64,000 nucleotides of DNA. Origin: Charina bottae. Lineage: Eukaryota > Chordata > Lepidosauria > Squamata > Charinaidae. Positions 51,971-63,103 of the stretch are shown in pieces. The stretch lies in assembly GCA_023362775.1 (NCBI GenBank), contig JALMGJ010000017.1:22351001-22415000 (forward strand), written 5' to 3'. Each line of letters opens with the position of its first letter. Within the stretch, counting starts at the first letter, position 1. Both the position numbers and the translations under genes were made by a program. Under the pieces are notes generated by a model. The model made no database searches. It saw only the letters and a program-made list of their open reading frames with translations, and was not told the DNA's origin.

Positions 51971-53036
51971 TTTTATTTTTGTATTACATGAAATGAGATA
52001 CCAGCAACCCTGGTTTAAAATATTTGACTGAAAGCACACATTTCATGCAAAAGCTAAAGTGAAAAAAGAATAAGAAAACAAAGCCAAGTAACTGGAAGGT
52101 ATTTGACAACCTAGGTACTTTACAAAATCTTTTTATCCAAAGCCTGAAGTTTGCTTTATGCACTACCAGCGCCAATTAGATTAGAAGAGGTAAACAGGAG
52201 AAGAGGATTTTTAAAAAACTTCTAATACTCTTCTTTCCATCCCTTTCACCAAACTGTGATAAAACGGAGACTTGGATTACAATTTGTAATAATCTCCTTA
52301 GTATTAATCCTTATACTAGCATGGCAGATGGATTGATAATTGAATTTTGGAAACTGAAAAGCTTTGGACTGCAAACTGGAAAAGAACTCTGTAAAAGAGG
52401 AAAGAATTTTATTTTTGGTCAAGCTTATCTGGGAAAAATAAATCCAATATCCAAAAATATCATGTGATATTTTTCAGTAACAAGAGTAAAGCTTTATGTG
52501 TTAAGAAGTTAAGGAAAATATTCTGTGTGACCTACATTATGTGCAGTCGCACATAAATGTTTGGCTTATCTATCAAGCTATATATCTTGCAACTTTCTAG
52601 AACTAAGGAAGTTTTTTGCCAAGTCCTTTCCCTCTGCAAGGCTTGTACTTAAGGAGGAAGGATGACTCTGTATTTGCCCTTTAAAGGATGTTTCTCTCTT
52701 AGAGTCAGTCAAACATCTATTTTATTTCCCCATATGACTACATTAGTGTGTAATACAAATGGCATGCATAGTGTTACACGCACTCCCAGATTCGGCTTAT
52801 GGTCACTCACTCACACATACAGCCTGTTGAGACATGCGGATCTTGTACCTGCCTTGCTTCTTACCTGGGTTTTCCAAATAGGTGTGGCTAGAGCAGATAA
52901 GACACACAGCCTTGGTCAAGAGCCAGGAAATAATTAGGGACACAAACAAATCACTTTCAACTGAACACTGAGGCACATCAGCTTCTTTGGAATACACAGA
53001 GACCCAGTGAATTTAAAATAACAGCAAAACTTTACT
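51971..53036. other. intron 20 sequence, no feature recognised
   Basis: No supported feature. Confidence 0.45.
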
Positions 53037-53406
53037 GGTTACAGCAGGGGTCCCCAACCTGTGGACCGCGGCCTGTTAGAAAGTGGGCTGCACAGCAGGT
53101 GAGCGGTGGTGGCCTGCGCGATTGGCTCCTGTGTGCAAACCCCGTCCGCGCAATTGGCTCCCACCTGCAAACCCCGCCCCCGTCCGCGCGATTGGCTCCC
53201 GCCTGCAAACCCCACCCTGTCCATGTGATTGGCTCCCGCCTGCAAACCTGGCTCCCGGTCCGCACGATTGGCTCCCGCCTGCAAACCCTGCCCCCCGGTC
53301 CGTGCAATTGGCTCCCGCCTGCAAACCCCCCCCCCCGGTCTGTGGAAAAATTGTCTTCCATGACCGGTCCCTGGTGCCAAAAAGGTTGGGTACCCCTGGG
53401 TTACAA
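53037..53406 (+). mobile_element. hAT family C MITE with six ATTGG modules
   Basis: The element proper is 53045-53398 (354 bp), flanked by GGTTACAG (53037-53044) and GGTTACAA (53399-53406), one mismatch. Ends are CAGGGGTCCCCAACCTGTGG and, reversed, CAGGGGTACCCAACCTTTTT, with GACCGGTCCCTGGTGCC near the right end, a terminus widespread in vertebrate hAT repeats. The interior 53116-53335 is six tandem ~33-40-bp units of GCGATTGGCTCCCGCCTGC with CAAACCCCGCCC. That unit also occurs in the family A elements at 7401 and 60024. Confidence 0.87.
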
Positions 53407-53473
53407 TGTACATTTGCTCTTTCTCATACACTCATCCACACTTACATCCTTCTCAGCTAGGCTGCCAGGCACT

Positions 53474-53797
53474 AGCTAGAGCAGGGTTTCTCAACCAGGG
53501 TCCTATGGAACCCTAGGGTTCCATGAGAGGTCCCTAGGGGTTCCCTGGGAGATCATGATTTATTTAAAAATTACTTCAGATTCAGGCAACTTCACATTAA
53601 AGAGGTAAGTTTCATTCTTTATTTTTAGTTTAAGGACACTGTTAATGCATATATACAGGCCTACACATGAAACAAATATAATCTTTTTGTAATTTGTGGC
53701 TTATATTTGAGCCTGAATGCGCAGGAGTTACCCGAGGTCTGAAAAATATTTCAAGGGTTCCTCCAGGGTCAAAAGATTGAGAAAGGCTGAGCTAGAG
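53474..53797 (+). mobile_element. hAT family D MITE with perfect 8-bp TSD
   Basis: The element proper is 53482-53789 (308 bp), flanked by AGCTAGAG at 53474-53481 and 53790-53797. Ends are CAGGGTTTCTCAACCAGGGT and, reversed, CAGCCTTTCTCAATCTTTTG. The interior is AT-rich and non-coding. Confidence 0.88.
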
Positions 53798-54250
53798 GGA
53801 TGAAGTTGTCAAGTCTGGATCCAACTCAATGAGTGGGTGGGCTTCAGGACCCCTTTTTATCCCACAAAGTTCTTGCTTTGTTGATTAGCTGGGATTGGGG
53901 ATTTTTCCATGTGCTCAGGCCCAACTTCCTTTGTCTGCTTCAGGTGACATTTTTTCCTCTGTTTCCTTAATGCCTTGTTTCCTTCTTATCTACCTCCCCA
54001 AAGGAATCTTTTAGACAAGATTCCTGGCTTTTTGTCCTCTCTGCTTACCGGCCTGCTTCTTCTTTAGTTATGGCAGCTTCAGCCTCGTCTCACAGTAGGC
54101 TGGAACAAGTAAAGCTTTAGGTAAATGAACTCTCAGTTGCCTCTTCCTCACATGACTGGAATGAGAATTTTATCACTGTTTCCACTTGTAGTAAATTTCA
54201 GCTTGTCATTCCAAATAAACAAGAAATCATGAAAAATAGAACAAGAGTTG

Positions 54251-54510
54251 TCTTAGTACAGGGTTTTCCAAAGTTTTTCCCGCGGCGACACAACAACCGG
54301 CGTTGGTGTGTCGCCGCGGGAAAACCCGGAAGTGCGGCAGCGTGCAAAAACCCAGAAGTGCTGCTGCTGCTTTCGGGTTTTGCGCGCTGCAGTTGGTGTG
54401 TCGCCGCGGGAAAACCCGGAAGTGCTGATGATGATCAGCGCGTCCGGGTTGTGTGGCGACACACCAGACTGTGTGTGGCGACACACAGTTTGGAAAGCTC
54501 TGTCTTAGTA
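54251..54510 (+). mobile_element. hAT MITE, family B copy 6, with perfect 8-bp TSD
   Basis: The element proper is 54259-54502, flanked by TCTTAGTA at 54251-54258 and 54503-54510. Ends are CAGGGTTTTCCAAAGTTTTT and, reversed, CAGAGCTTTCCAAACTGTG. The interior has CCCGGAAGTGC-type repeats between GTGTGTCGCCGCGGG blocks. Confidence 0.9.
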
Positions 54511-54659
54511 TTTCAGGCCATATAGCAGCAATTAAGATGATGGTACTCCCAAAACAGAGGCATCTATTTCAAACTTTTCCAAAAGATATTCCTGATAAAA
54601 TTGTTACCTGCTGGTTAAAATAAATGTTATTTTGCTTTAAATCAATGAATGATAGAATA

Positions 54660-56015
54660 AAAAGTGAGAATAAAGGAGGGTGGGGCATACCTTGTTTAAA
54701 GGTTTACTACCAAGCAGCTCAGCTAGCACGTATTGTTCCTTTTATAATGGAAGATCCAAAAAATGGTTGAGGTGGGTGTCCTTTTTGTCCCAAGCAGACC
54801 TTCAAAATGAATGAACCCAGCCATGTTTTTACACAAATAATGTGCTAAATGTAGAGAAAAAGATCTTCAGGACTTATTCCAGGCATCTCTCCCTTAATTC
54901 CATTGATAGTTTATCAAAGATTCAATTACGAAACAGCCTCACAGTTTAAATTATGGGGAAAAAACTTTATAGAATATAAACATTTTTATAAAAACTCAAT
55001 ACATTATAGTCTACAGCAGTTGTAACATAAAGTACCATAAAGGCTTTTGTGGCATCAGATCAATGTCATGAAATAAAAATGATGGAGATTGGAAATAGAC
55101 ATCTATTTAGTTTACAAAATTAATGTTACATTTCTTCATGGGGAACCTAAAAGTATAATTTCAAAAGTATATCAGACCTTACTTGAAATAGATTTCATTA
55201 AAACTGCTACTAGGTTGAAAAAAAAACCCTTGGCATCTAGATTTCAGGAAACAATAATACTGTGTGATAATACCTGGCAGTCTGTATGGCAGCACATGGG
55301 ATTCTTGCCAGCATCTGTATAGGAAGGTACATCAGTGCCATCAAACTCCGATAAGAACCTGTAACCTGAAGGGAGCATTCTTTTATCTTTCATGAGAATG
55401 TGATAAAATTTCAAATTCTTGGAAGAAAGTTCTGACGAGATGTCACATATTGCTAAACAGAAGCTTGAGTTTCATCCCAAGTTAGATTTACTACATATAT
55501 TTGACAATCAGAAGAAAAAATTGCAAAGTAATTTTTGATTCAAGTTTCTACTTTTAGCAACAAAATTAATCATAGTTAAGCAATGGGAATATCTAGATAA
55601 TATAATGAATTTCTTGAGAAAGTATCTGATAAAATCCATTGTTTCACAATACAAAGTTGCAAATCATTCTATAAGGAATGGCGGGATTTTATTGTTTATG
55701 CAAGATATAAGTATCCTTGTAACAGTCTATATCAGAAATTATGGGAAAGTTAAAATATACCAGCATCATTAACTTTAAATGAATATTTGGGGGCGGGGGA
55801 GATTTCTCATCAATTGAACAGTTATCCATGGATTAGAAGAGTTTTGCTTATTTCATTAATTTGTGGCTTAACATTATTTGCAAGGTCAAATATTGAGCAA
55901 ATGAGTGTCATAAGATTATTTTCCTATGAAGAGATGACCCATAACATTCCAGAGATCCCTTCCGGTTCCTTTGGGAAGCAAATCATATTTATCGATCCAT
56001 TGGTTGATTGATGTG
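54660..56015 (+). mobile_element. decayed L1-type LINE 3' part
   Basis: Around 55370-55430 GAAGGGAGCATTCTTTTATC then TTTCATGAGAATGTGATAAA and ATTTCAAATTCTTGGAAG tracks the nucleotide pattern of the L1 ORF2 C-terminal GTFYHMWW-x-C-x-K-I-x-x-FW block. Many stops and indels are present. Boundaries are approximate and the call rests on this pattern only. Confidence 0.45.
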
Positions 56016-56152
56016 TTTGCAGCTACTGTATATCTGAAATGAAGAAGTTATAATATTTGAGAATTGTATCCATTATTGAAAATCCCTTGAAGTATTTTTA
56101 TGAGTATTTCTCCCCTTGGTATGAATAATACTGTATATGTCTATATTTACAG

Positions 56153-56292
56153 GTTCCAAAGCCAACAGGAGTGAAGAAAGGATGGCAGCGGGTCTATGCA
56201 GTTGTCTGTGACTGTAAACTCTTCCTCTATGATGTGCCTGAAGGGAAATCCACTCAGCCAGGAGTTGTTGCAAGTCAAGTTCTGGATCTCAG
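56153..56292 (+). CDS. CDC42BPB: CDC42BPB window exon 21: PH domain
   Basis: The exon encodes [20 protein letters not shown], then [20 protein letters not shown] and SQVLDL. It forms the first beta strands of the PH fold, with the basic GVKKGWQR patch. Acceptor AG is at 56151-56152. The donor GTTTGC at 56293 is a poor match to consensus. It ends in phase 2. Confidence 0.95.
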
Positions 56293-56683
56293 GTTTGCAA
56301 CCTTAAACCACATCTTTCCATAAGCTTGATTGCGTCAGACAAGAATTAGTCTAGCAAATGATGAATGGTGCAGTCACTAAATTTTCTTTGGTATTATATA
56401 GAATGCTTTGTTACATTGTATGCTTTTTGACAAAAGTGCAGGCCATGTTTGTACAAGGTATGAGAGAAGAGTAAATTGGTGTTCTCAATGCTCTTATTTT
56501 TTTTCTGGTAGAAAGTAATATCATAAACCTGTATCCAGGATCTCTCTAATTTAGCTATCTAGAATTTCACCAATTAATTTGTTAATTTCTTTCCCAGGGA
56601 AAGGAAGCTGATAACTTTTGCTTTGGGTATTTTTTAAATAGGTAGTTCAAATTCAATGATACGTATTATCATTTTCTTCCCAG

Positions 56684-56765
56684 AGATGAAGAATTTTGTG
56701 TGAGTTCTGTCCTAGAATCAGATGTTATACATGCAACCCGCAAAGATATTCCTTGTATATTCAGG
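56684..56765 (+). CDS. CDC42BPB: CDC42BPB window exon 22: PH domain
   Basis: The exon encodes [20 protein letters not shown], then DIPCIFR, the middle strands of the PH domain. Acceptor AG is at 56682-56683 after a good pyrimidine tract, and donor GTATGA is at 56766. Confidence 0.95.
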
Positions 56766-58918
56766 GTATGATCATTTTGCTAATTTGTACAAATATAATT
56801 CATGTTTTACTTAGCTGTGATTTTCAGTAAATGATTGATGAATATTTGTATTGCCTAGTCTAAAACTCCTTTTAAAAGTAAAGTTTTACAGAATTGTCTA
56901 GTCTAGATAAAAGGAAACTTTTATTTAACTGATGAGTTTCCACAGCTACTTTATGGAAGATTGATTGTGGATTTACAATCTTTTTATAATAATTTCGTAT
57001 AATCACAGAAATAGATTGTATTCTAATTTTCTTTTAGAGTCTATCAAAAAGTTAGGGTGATAAGGCAGTGGTGAAATGTATTCAGTTACTTTATACAATT
57101 ATATGATACACATGTGTACATATATTACTATACTTGAAGTTTAATTATATAATTATACTTACTTTTGCCCACAGGCTAGCGGCAGGCATTTTATATCTGG
57201 CTGCATACAAGTTTGATGTAGCCTGATATCTTTCTCTTTTCTCTTATAAAGAGGTTGTCTTGTCTGATGAATCAGCAAGGTGCAGTGTTTATTAGCAGAT
57301 AGCCTACATAATAGTTAGAAACTTTTGATTTTGTTACCCGGCTTGTAGGCCATATTTTATTTTTTAAAAATTTAGATAAATTCCAGGTTACCAAAGTGTC
57401 TCAGGATGTCAATCTCATTCCCAGATTACCTTAAGCAGCCATGATGCCAAGTGATAAGAAAGACTTTATTACACATAATATATATACCAATGTACTAGAA
57501 AGATTCATATCTGGAAATGTTTTTAGGTGCAAGAATTCAATCCAAACTTAAAATAAATAGTAAGATAATTATAAAGTTACTGTGTTGAAGAAAATGAAGT
57601 AATAGGAAGTTTTATGTCTGAGTTACCACTAGGAGAGTACACTGGCAACCAGGTCCAGTACATACTGTTTCACAAGTCACCCAATTTTACTTGGGTCAAA
57701 TCTGTAATGTTACCTGGAAATCTGGAACCTTCATGATTTCTTTTTACTGTCACTGAAGCCCCACATTGAACTTTTAAAGCAGAATTGAGTTATACCTGCA
57801 GGCACAGGTGTCTGTACTGTAGATATACAGTTGCCAGATTTCAGACAGGTTTTATAAACATATTTACAGGTTTGGACTATTTAAAAACATTTCTTAAAAC
57901 TACCTATCGTTTGTTGGCCAATTTCTACTGAAGGTGACAGGCATTGTGAGCATGCCCTTTGATAAGCAGCCTGATATATTGCAGAATGAGTGCAAGAGCT
58001 TTTGTTTTGAGCTCCATCAAATCTTACTAATGCATAGGGAGGGAGCTATAAGGGAGTCATTTGTATGGGCAATGAAAGACGTCAAATGTATATACATTGC
58101 TCAGAGAATTGGAATGGAAGAAGAGTTTGCCAAAGGACTGGAAGTTGTAACTTATTCAGAATGAATTAGAAAGGAACTTAACTGTAAAGAAAGTAAGTAC
58201 CCTATGCCTGCTTAAGTCTACACATGCACCAATTTTGTGGACAACTTTTTTTATTTTTGAGAGGAGTATGTGAGATGAGAGATGAAAATGGAGCAAGAAT
58301 TTCTGGTTGACCCAAGATTGTCACCGTGAATCTGTTTGTGGCCAATATTTCTGGCATTTCTACAAAACAAGAGTAAAACAGATTTGCTTGCATTGTAAAT
58401 TTGTGTTGGCAATTAATTAAATGTAACCTACAAACAAACTCATTGAAATTAAATTCAGGGACAATGTGGTGCCTTGCATATATTTTGTATTTCAACTCCC
58501 ATTATTCCCAACCAGCTTGCCCAATGGCAAAGGATTGTGGGAAATACCATCCAAGAACATGAATTTTGCAGTCTCTCCTCTGATTCATAGTCTTAGGCCC
58601 AAAGTCAGGGATAGGATGCGGATGACTGTCTGTACAACTAAGCTGGTTGGGGTGAGGGAAGACATTGAAGGTGAAAGAAATCCCTCCTGTGCCAATATCT
58701 GCACAGTTGATGATATCAGAGTGTCATTATCCCTTCTCTCTTTTGCCACTGCAGTTGTTCGTGCTGCCTATAGAAGGCTCAGTCTGGAGCAGTCCATTTT
58801 GAAAAACACTTTGAATCTAGTGTACATTCCCATTTTGTCACTTTGCTTTAGTTGAGGCATTTCTTGCGTGGGTGAATTTCATGTAATTATTTTCCTTTTC
58901 TGTCCTCTTGTTCTCAAG
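56766..58918. other. intron 22 sequence
   Basis: AT-rich intron. An open stretch of 76 codons at 57934-58164 has no family resemblance. A repeat-like string lies at 58490-58550 (TTCAACTCCCATTATTCCCA). No exon is supported. Confidence 0.45.
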
Positions 58919-59135
58919 GTGACAGCTTCTCTCTTAGGCTCTCCTTCAAAGACCTGCTCCCTGCTGATCCTAACAGAAAACGAGAATGAGAAGCGAAAGT
59001 GGGTTGGAATTCTAGAGGGATTGCAATCTATTCTGCACAAAAATAAACTCAGAAACCAAGTTATACATATTCCACAGGAAGCTTATGACAGTACACTGCC
59101 CCTCATTAAAACCAGCCTAGCTGCTGCTATTATAG
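58919..59135 (+). CDS. CDC42BPB: CDC42BPB window exon 23: PH end and start of CNH
   Basis: This exon of about 72 codons encodes [20 protein letters not shown], then [20 protein letters not shown], the C-terminal PH helix with its invariant Trp. It then reads [18 protein letters not shown], leading into the CNH domain. Acceptor AG is at 58917-58918 and donor GTATGT at 59136. It ends in phase 1. Confidence 0.95.
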
Positions 59136-60015
59136 GTATGTCGGAATATAACAAGACATTTTGAATGTGTACCATTACACCTGTAAATGGGACTGATACA
59201 TTGCCATCCTTAAATGTATTGTTTCTTTTTTTTTCTCTGACAGGGAAAATTAGTAGTATGAAATTCAGTGATTGACTTGTAAAAACGAATTATGATTAAC
59301 TCTGCTTGAAGTAGACATCAGCAGTGCTTAGATGTATTGTCTCAGTTTTTAGCCTATTGCTTTCTGTGTTAAAATAAAACTGTTAAGTACATTAACAAGT
59401 TTTATACCCCCTTCCCATTTGGAGACATCATTTGTTATCCTGCTTGCCTGCCTTGCTTGCTTTCTTCTGCCTTATGGACAGTTGCCATCCTGCAACTATT
59501 ATACTAGCACCATATAAAACAATTTTAGAATAGTAAAAATGCAGAATATTAAGAACAGTTTAAAATGATAAAGCCTACTGCCACAATACTATAAATTACC
59601 CAACTATTTAAAAATATCTCACTTTCCTTAATTCTTCTGGAATAGAACCATCTTTCCTCATTTCAGGAGATGAGATGAGATGGATGGGATTAACCGGGGA
59701 CTACAGGCTTGATTATGAAGGTGGTTCCAAAGTGAGAGTATCATTTACTGAAAAAGCTTGCCCTTTATCCCTACCAATTTAAGCTTCAAAAGAGACAATT
59801 CTTGGAGCACAGTCTCCTCCAAATTTCTCTTTTAAATAAACTCAGGTCCATACTGTATAGTTTGCATTGCTATATCTACTTTCCAATGAGTAAGCTTTAC
59901 TAAATTCTATGGAATTTTCCTTTGGTTAGACATGGATTGAATTATATTATTAAGGTCTGATATTTTAGACCTAGAAACAGTATCTGGTACAGTTCTATAA
60001 GCAGAGATATATTTC
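59136..60015. other. intron 23 sequence, no feature recognised
   Basis: Nothing supported before the hAT element. Confidence 0.45.
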
Positions 60016-61343
60016 CTCTAGCACAAGGGTCGGAAATGGCGGCTCGCGAGCCAAATTCGGCTCTTTGGCCCCTTGAGTGTGGCTCTTCCGCAGGCAGGCG
60101 TGGCGGGCGCGGCGCGGCAGCGGGCATGGTGTGCGTTGCTGTGGGCATACCCCTGGCAACCTGGCAGCCGTCTCCGGCAGCCATCTTGACGACGGGCAGG
60201 GCTTTCCAAACTGTGTGTCGCGTGACAAGCTGGAAGCGCTGAAGCGAGTGGAAATTCTCCGCGCCAATCAGCTGTGCATCGGGAAGCCCGGCAGCCTGCA
60301 TGCGCGATTTTTGCCTCCCTGCCGGAACCGAGGGCATTTTCGGGGTCCCCGGAGCCTGCCCTTTCGAAGGGGCAGCGGCAGCAGCAGCAGCAGTGCTGCC
60401 CCTTCGAAAGGGCAGGCTCCGGGGACCCCGAAAATGCCCTCAGTTTAGGCTGGGAGGCTGCGCGCAAGCTGCGCCAGCTGTTCTGCGGGGAGAATTTCCA
60501 CCCCAGGGCAGCGTGTGCATGTGGGGAGTGGAGGTTTCTGCCTCCCTGCCGGAACCGAGGGCATTTTCGGGGTCCCCGGAGCCTGCCCTTTCGAAGGGGC
60601 AGCACTGCTGCTGCTGCTGCCGCTGCCCCTTCGAAAGGGCAGGCTCCGGGGACCCCGAAAATGCCCTCGGTTCCGGCAGGGAGGCAGAAACCTCCACTCC
60701 CCACATGCACACGCTGCCCTGGGGTGGAAATTCTCCCCGCAGAACAGCTGAGCGCCGCTTGCGCGCAGCCTCCCTGCCTAAACTGAGGGCATTTTCGGGG
60801 TCCCCGGAGCCTGCCCTTTCGAAGGGGCAGCACTGCTGCTGCTGCTGCCGCTGCCCCTTTGAAAGGGCAGGCTCCGGGGACCCCGAAAATGCCCTCGGTT
60901 CCGGCAGGGAGGCAGAAACCTCCCCTCCCCACATGCACACGCTGCCCTGGGGTGGAAATTCTCCCCGCAGAACAGTTGGCGCAGCTTGCGCACAGCCTCC
61001 CTGCCTAAACTGAGGGCATTTTCGGGGTCCCCGGAGCCTGCCCTTTCGAAGGGGCAGCCGTTGCCGCCGCAGCGACAACCTGGAAGCACCGCCGCCGAAG
61101 CAGTGGAGCCTCTCTTTCCCTTCTTCTTCCAAACCTCCCCCGCCCCCTTCCACGCGATTGGCTCCCGCCCGCAAAACCCGCCCCCTTCCACGCGATTGGC
61201 TCCCGCCCGCAAACCCCGCCCCCTTCCACGCGATTGGCCCCCGCCCGCAAACCCCGCCCCCTGGCTCTCGAGCACTTCAAAATGTGCACGAGCATGTCAA
61301 AATGGCTCCCGGCAAAAAAAGTTTGCCGACCCCTGCTCTAGCA
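60016..61343 (-). mobile_element. hAT family A copy 2, 1,312 bp, hairpin-array interior, perfect 8-bp TSD
   Basis: The element proper is 60024-61335, flanked by CTCTAGCA at 60016-60023 and 61336-61343. It is reversed relative to copy 1: it starts CAAGGGTCGGAAATGGCGGC and ends, reversed, CAGGGGTCGGCAAACTTTTT. The right part (61151-61262) has three GCGATTGGCTCCCGCCCGC modules with GC boxes. The middle (about 60313-61060) is a hairpin array. It is non-autonomous and 102 bp upstream of exon 24. Confidence 0.9.
60313..61060. repeat. array of near-perfect GC-rich hairpins with CAG/CTG loops
   Basis: Three full hairpins and a half: arms GGGCATTTTCGGGGTCCCCG plus GAGCCTGCCCTTTCGAAGGG pair with CCCTTTCGAAAGGGCAGGC plus TCCGGGGACCCCGAAAATGC. 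Loops are CAG/CTG triplet runs near 60380, 60605 and 60835. Spacers of about 100 bp (CACATGCACACGCTGCCCTG) are themselves in inverted order around 60607 and repeated directly at 60700 and 60930. The unit length is about 230 bp. Confidence 0.85.
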
Positions 61344-61444
61344 TATTCAGTTAATCAAATGGAAGCTTTCTGTTACAGAGTAGAAACCAGAGTTAGAATG
61401 CATATTTATATTAATAATTATTTTTCTCTTCTTGCTACCATTAG

Positions 61445-61507
61445 ATCGAGATAGAATAGCAATTGGTTCAGAAGAAGGCCTGTATGTCATAGAGGTCACC
61501 CATGATG
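61445..61507 (+). CDS. CDC42BPB: CDC42BPB window exon 24: first CNH strand
   Basis: This short exon encodes DRDRIAIGSEEGLYVIEVTH and D, the opening beta-propeller strand of the citron homology domain (the G-x-E-E-G-L-Y signature). Acceptor AG is at 61443-61444 and donor GTAAGT at 61508. It is the last exon found; the next must lie beyond 64000. Confidence 0.94.
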
Positions 61508-62149
61508 GTAAGTAAATTCCTGGTTGCATTTAGCAATTACGTGCTGAGAGATGAACTCCATCAGTTAATTCTTGATTATTTGGCAGTATTCCCTTATATA
61601 GAATTTGTTTGTCTGACAAGAGTTGGAAACTCAGAATGCCGGCTTATTTAATGAACTATTAAACAGTCATTTTTATTTGACATTCTGGATGGCACAGCTC
61701 TTAACTTTCACAAAAGGCATTTATTCATTTGATATCAAATACCTAAGCATTCATGGAGGCTAATCTGGTTTTGCTCACTACTACTGCATAATTAGCTGAT
61801 AAGCTACATTTGTACCTGGCCAATAAGGCCAATAATGTATATTGTACCTGGCCAATAAGGACCTGGCCACTAATCTGTATCTCTGGGTGGTTTGTCTTTT
61901 GCTATACTGTAATAAATTCAGCACAGAAGTACACTTCAGGATACTGTGGAAGTTTTAGATAATCTAGAATGAGCAGCTGAAGAGTCAGTCTTTTATTCTT
62001 ATAAAAATAATCATACATTCCCTTTTTCTCTTGTCCTTCCCCTCCCCTCCATTCTACCTTCTATAAGCTCAGTTGCAGCAAAACGAACAAACAAAACCCT
62101 GCACAATTTTAGAGTGTAGCCACAAAGTGGCGCCAGAACTGATGGCTTG

Positions 62150-62310
62150 GTTTGAACCAATGTGAAATAACTATGTTGAGATACTTTGGTGATACAGAGA
62201 TAATGAATGGGGATATGTGGACTTCCACTCCCATGCTGGCTAGGGAATTCTGGGAGTTGAAGTCTACATATCTTAAAGTTGCTAAAGTTGTGACAAACAC
62301 TGGTTTAGAC
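62150..62310. mobile_element. small hAT-like MITE
   Basis: The element is about 62158-62302 (145 bp). Its right half GGGAGTTGAAGTCTACATAT then CTTAAAGTTGC...AACACTG is a very common squamate MITE end. The left half mirrors it (ATGTGGACTTCCACTCCCAT). Flanks GTTTGAAC and GTTTAGAC match at 6 of 8 positions. Confidence 0.6.
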
Positions 62311-62804
62311 TGTTAGAAAGATGTGGAGAGAAACAATAAATGATGTTTGTATAAAGTGGATTTAGATATATTTCCTTTTCTTTTTCTTACCTCATGCCTT
62401 AATTTGTTTAGCTTGCTATTTCTTATTCCTCTTCTTCACTTGCATAATGTTGAGCTTGCCCTGAAAGGGAATAGTTTGATGGGTGTATATGTATATGTAT
62501 GTGTGTACAATATGTTCATTTTGGAAATGAACTGGAAGAGGGTGTAGATAGAACAAAATTGAGGTGATAAACAGCTTCTCTGCCCCAGATATTAATTTAG
62601 CTTTGTAGTCTGTAAACATCAGAACTTTCTGACTGCTTTCCAGAAGTGTATGTTTTTTAGCATGTTGGGCTAATCTGGTCTGGATTTGATTAGGGCCTGT
62701 GGGACCAAAAGCAAATCTGTTTTATCTGGGAAGGAGGATAGTTTGCATACCAACTAAAGCTAGGAAAGGAAAGGTAGGAAAGCTAGCCATTTGAGCATTC
62801 TGGT

Positions 62805-63030
62805 TGGACCTGGAAGCACTCCCAAACTATTTTAAAAAAGCCATCAAGTTGAGCTTGGCTCCTGATGACTATATGGATATGCCTGTTGTTGTTTTTTCCA
62901 CTTGGCAACAGCATAGAAGTAGTTTGTTATTGCCTTTTTCCAAGATATATTTTCAACTTCCCAGACTAGCCTACAGCCATGGGATTTTCTGGTGTGGTCT
63001 CCCATCCAGATCCACCCCTTGTTAGCAGGG
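62805..63030 (-). mobile_element. 5S-rRNA-derived SINE, diverged
   Basis: GGTGTGGTCTCCCATCCAGA is the reverse complement of the 5S rRNA 3' segment (GATGGGAGACC). Next to it are TAGTTTGTTATTGCCTTTTT and CTAGCCTACAGCCATGGGAT, body motifs of 5S-derived SINEs. Confidence 0.6.
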
Positions 63031-63103
63031 AATGGAGATATAACCTGTTCTGGATGATTTTGTATTTAGCTTGCAAAAAAGGTTATATCTCCATTCCCTG
63101 TTA
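63026..63103. repeat. inverted repeat
   Basis: CAGGGAATGGAGATATAACC (63028 onward) and its exact complement GGTTATATCTCCATTCCCTG (63081 onward) are separated by about 33 bases. Confidence 0.75.

Noticed and set aside
57934..58164. 76-codon open stretch starting after an AG|GTGACA string like that of exon 23
   Set aside because: It has no similarity to MRCK or another family I know, and no good donor follows. Exon 22 joins exon 23 in phase without it.
60018..61174. Overlapping long frames in the hairpin-array hAT element
   Set aside because: They arise from the inverted repeats: both strands give the same repeated peptide, so this is not a gene.
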